Shown here piece after piece: positions 62,957-64,000 of a stretch of 64,000 bases of DNA. Positions within the stretch are counted from its first letter, which is position 1, and the number at the start of each line of letters is the position of its first letter. The stretch is from contig CAYWKD010000004.1 of NCBI GenBank assembly GCA_964458705.1, forward strand, positions 1-64,000. Reading direction: 5' to 3'. Source of the stretch: JAAUTG01 sp964458705. GTDB lineage: Bacteria > Bacteroidota > Bacteroidia > Chitinophagales > Saprospiraceae. Made by a program: the position numbers and the translations under genes. A model generated the notes under the pieces. It did not search any database and was not told the origin of the DNA. It saw nothing but the letters and a program-made list of their open reading frames with translations.

Positions 62957-63691
62957 TTGGCAGCACAACAAACATATATTGAAGTAAATGGGCTGACTAT
63001 TCCTATCAAAATATATCAAGAACGTAGAAATGATGTACGGGCATCAATTGGCAGACGGCATTTCATACTGCGAATGCCTGACCATGTAGTACAGCAACAA
63101 CAGAATAAATACTTGGCGTGGTTCAAAGATTGGATCGCAGATGTTTTACAGAATCATCCAAGCATACGAGATAAATTTCAACTTAAAACTTATGAAACAG
63201 GTACAGTACTTCAAGTCGGAGAGCGACAATACCTGTTGGAAGTTACTTATCAAGACAGAAAAACGCATACTGCCAAATTGAAACAAGGCATCATCTACTT
63301 AAAACTGGGTAATCAAGTTCCAAAGGTTATTCTTATAAACAGTATAAAAAGACTACTTAGCCGAATTATTGCTCAGGACTTCTTGCCTGAAATAGAACAA
63401 AGGGTACACCAACTCAATGTGCTACATTTTCAGGTGCCTATTAAAAAAGTGGTACTTAAATACAATCAATCTAATTGGGGCAGTTGTTCCACAAAAGGAA
63501 ATATTAACTTATCCACACGCTTACTTTTTGCTCCACCTCGTGTTATTGATTATGTTATCATACATGAGTTGGCGCATTTAGTAGAAATGAATCACTCCAA
63601 CCGGTTTTGGCAGGTAGTTGCCAAGGCTATGCCCGATTATAAACAACAAGAAAACTGGTTGAAAAAAGAAAGCGGAGGCTGTGATTTTTGA
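62957..63691 (+). CDS. YgjP/SprT-like metal-dependent protease
   Basis: 244 residues from a TTG three bases after serC; no ATG occurs early in frame, so a TTG start is likely. The C-terminal metallopeptidase part has NQSNWGSCSTKGNINLS, HELAH (203-207) and the third ligand in MNHSNRFW (H213). This is the YgjP-type DUF45 group often annotated as M48/SprT-like. Its substrate is unknown. The tight link with serC suggests shared transcription. Confidence 0.88.
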   Translation: MAAQQTYIEVNGLTIPIKIYQERRNDVRASIGRRHFILRMPDHVVQQQQNKYLAWFKDWIADVLQNHPSIRDKFQLKTYETGTVLQVGERQYLLEVTYQDRKTHTAKLKQGIIYLKLGNQVPKVILINSIKRLLSRIIAQDFLPEIEQRVHQLNVLHFQVPIKKVVLKYNQSNWGSCSTKGNINLSTRLLFAPPRVIDYVIIHELAHLVEMNHSNRFWQVVAKAMPDYKQQENWLKKESGGCDF

Positions 63692-63884
63692 TAGCTTATC
63701 TTACTGCTAGCTGTTACTAAATGCTGATGAATAAACGATTATTTCTACCGTTGTTTAACGAAATCTACCAAATAAGCCTTACCTTGCATCAATTATTATA
63801 TTCCTATTTTACTAAGTTAGTCTGAATAGGAATGAGCGTACTAAATACTGATTGCCGAATGCGGTGCAGTATTAAAATAAAAAA

Positions 63885-64000
63885 ATGAAGTTTAAAGATT
63901 TAAAATTAATAGCCCCAGTTCTTAAAGCAATTGAAGATGTAGGATATGAAGAGCCTACCAAAATACAAGCGGAAGCCATACCCAAAATTTTAAACAGAAA
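63885..64000 (+). CDS. DEAD-box RNA helicase, 5-prime end only
   Basis: 38 codons plus two bases, cut by the window end. The translation starts MKFKDLKLIAPVLKAIEDVG and continues YEEPTKIQAEAIPKIL. This is the Q motif of DEAD-box helicases (Phe, Leu, GY-E-PT-IQ, AIP). It would bind ATP adenine and unwind RNA. The ATG at 63885 follows an A-rich leader. Confidence 0.85.
   Translation, partial: MKFKDLKLIAPVLKAIEDVGYEEPTKIQAEAIPKILNR

Noticed and set aside
1..64000. tRNA/rRNA genes, CRISPR arrays, IS elements, prophage
   Set aside because: No clover-leaf-like segments, regular short repeats with spacers, transposase or integrase genes were seen by eye in the gaps or frames.

Overview
The window looks like chromosomal DNA of a member of the Bacteroidota, probably a Saprospiria-like or other marine/free-living lineage; this rests on content, not on any database search. 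It is AT-rich, and translation starts mostly lack Shine-Dalgarno sequences. Several upstream regions carry the Bacteroidota promoter pattern (TTTG or TTG, about 18-20 bases, then TAnnTTTG or TAnnTTCG). Two secreted proteins end in type IX secretion (T9SS) sorting domains. Typical Bacteroidota families are present (BatC-like TPR protein, DUF1080 with Gfo/Idh/MocA, NamZ/DUF1343, the long RluA-like pseudouridine synthase). I see no tRNA, rRNA, CRISPR array, insertion sequence, integrase or prophage gene.

Layout. 0-9.8 kb: RluA-like synthase; an OmpA-like protein overlapping a long coiled-coil membrane protein with a 32-residue tryptophan repeat; a dusB-DinB-like-ruvB operon; an unknown gene; a triple LysM protein; yraN. 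9.8-14.1 kb: a six-gene minus-strand run engB - small lipoprotein - SCO1 - rdgB - dienoyl-CoA isomerase-like - glycosyltransferase. 14.2-23.5 kb: outer-membrane barrel protein, aspS with a TenI/ThiE-ThiD fusion, selO, a DUF1080/Gfo-Idh-MocA pair (oxidative sugar metabolism), ribH, a cold-shock protein and a small possible PD-(D/E)XK-like protein. 23.8-33.2 kb: uvrB, batC-like, a lipoprotein, proC-rmuC, a BNR/Asp-box T9SS protein and a DEDDh exonuclease-GIY-YIG fusion. 33.4-39.0 kb: NamZ, an alpha/beta hydrolase-OsmC fusion, an internally deleted malic enzyme, a thioredoxin-fold protein, a degenerate endonuclease/phosphatase-fold protein and an M28 peptidase with a membrane hairpin. 39.3-47.1 kb: a carboxylesterase-sugar isomerase fusion, a subtilase with T9SS tail, a PD40 propeller protein, hisF and a membrane adenylate cyclase. 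47.3-64 kb: rpsA, ilvD-ilvB-ilvN, an M14 carboxypeptidase, dcd, a feoA-feoB-CBS-barrel protein cluster, a thioredoxin-like protein, serC, a YgjP/SprT-like metalloprotease, and the first 38 codons of a DEAD-box helicase.

How the genes work together. Most of the window is housekeeping: DNA repair (uvrB, ruvB, rmuC, exonuclease-GIY-YIG), translation (aspS, rpsA, dusB, pseudouridine synthase), biosynthesis (thi, rib, ilv, hisF, serC, proC), nucleotide hygiene (rdgB, dcd) and iron uptake (feoAB). Between these sit surface and periplasmic degradative proteins (NamZ, M14, S8, carboxylesterase fusion, DUF1080). No defence island or wholly new system is evident. The most unusual items are the malic enzyme with an in-frame core deletion (36193-36516), the carboxylesterase-isomerase fusion (39302-41740), the 32-residue Trp-anchored coiled coil overlapping an OmpA-like gene (2026-3905), the M28 protease with an inserted membrane hairpin, and terminator-like hairpins that end just before the dcd and serC starts.
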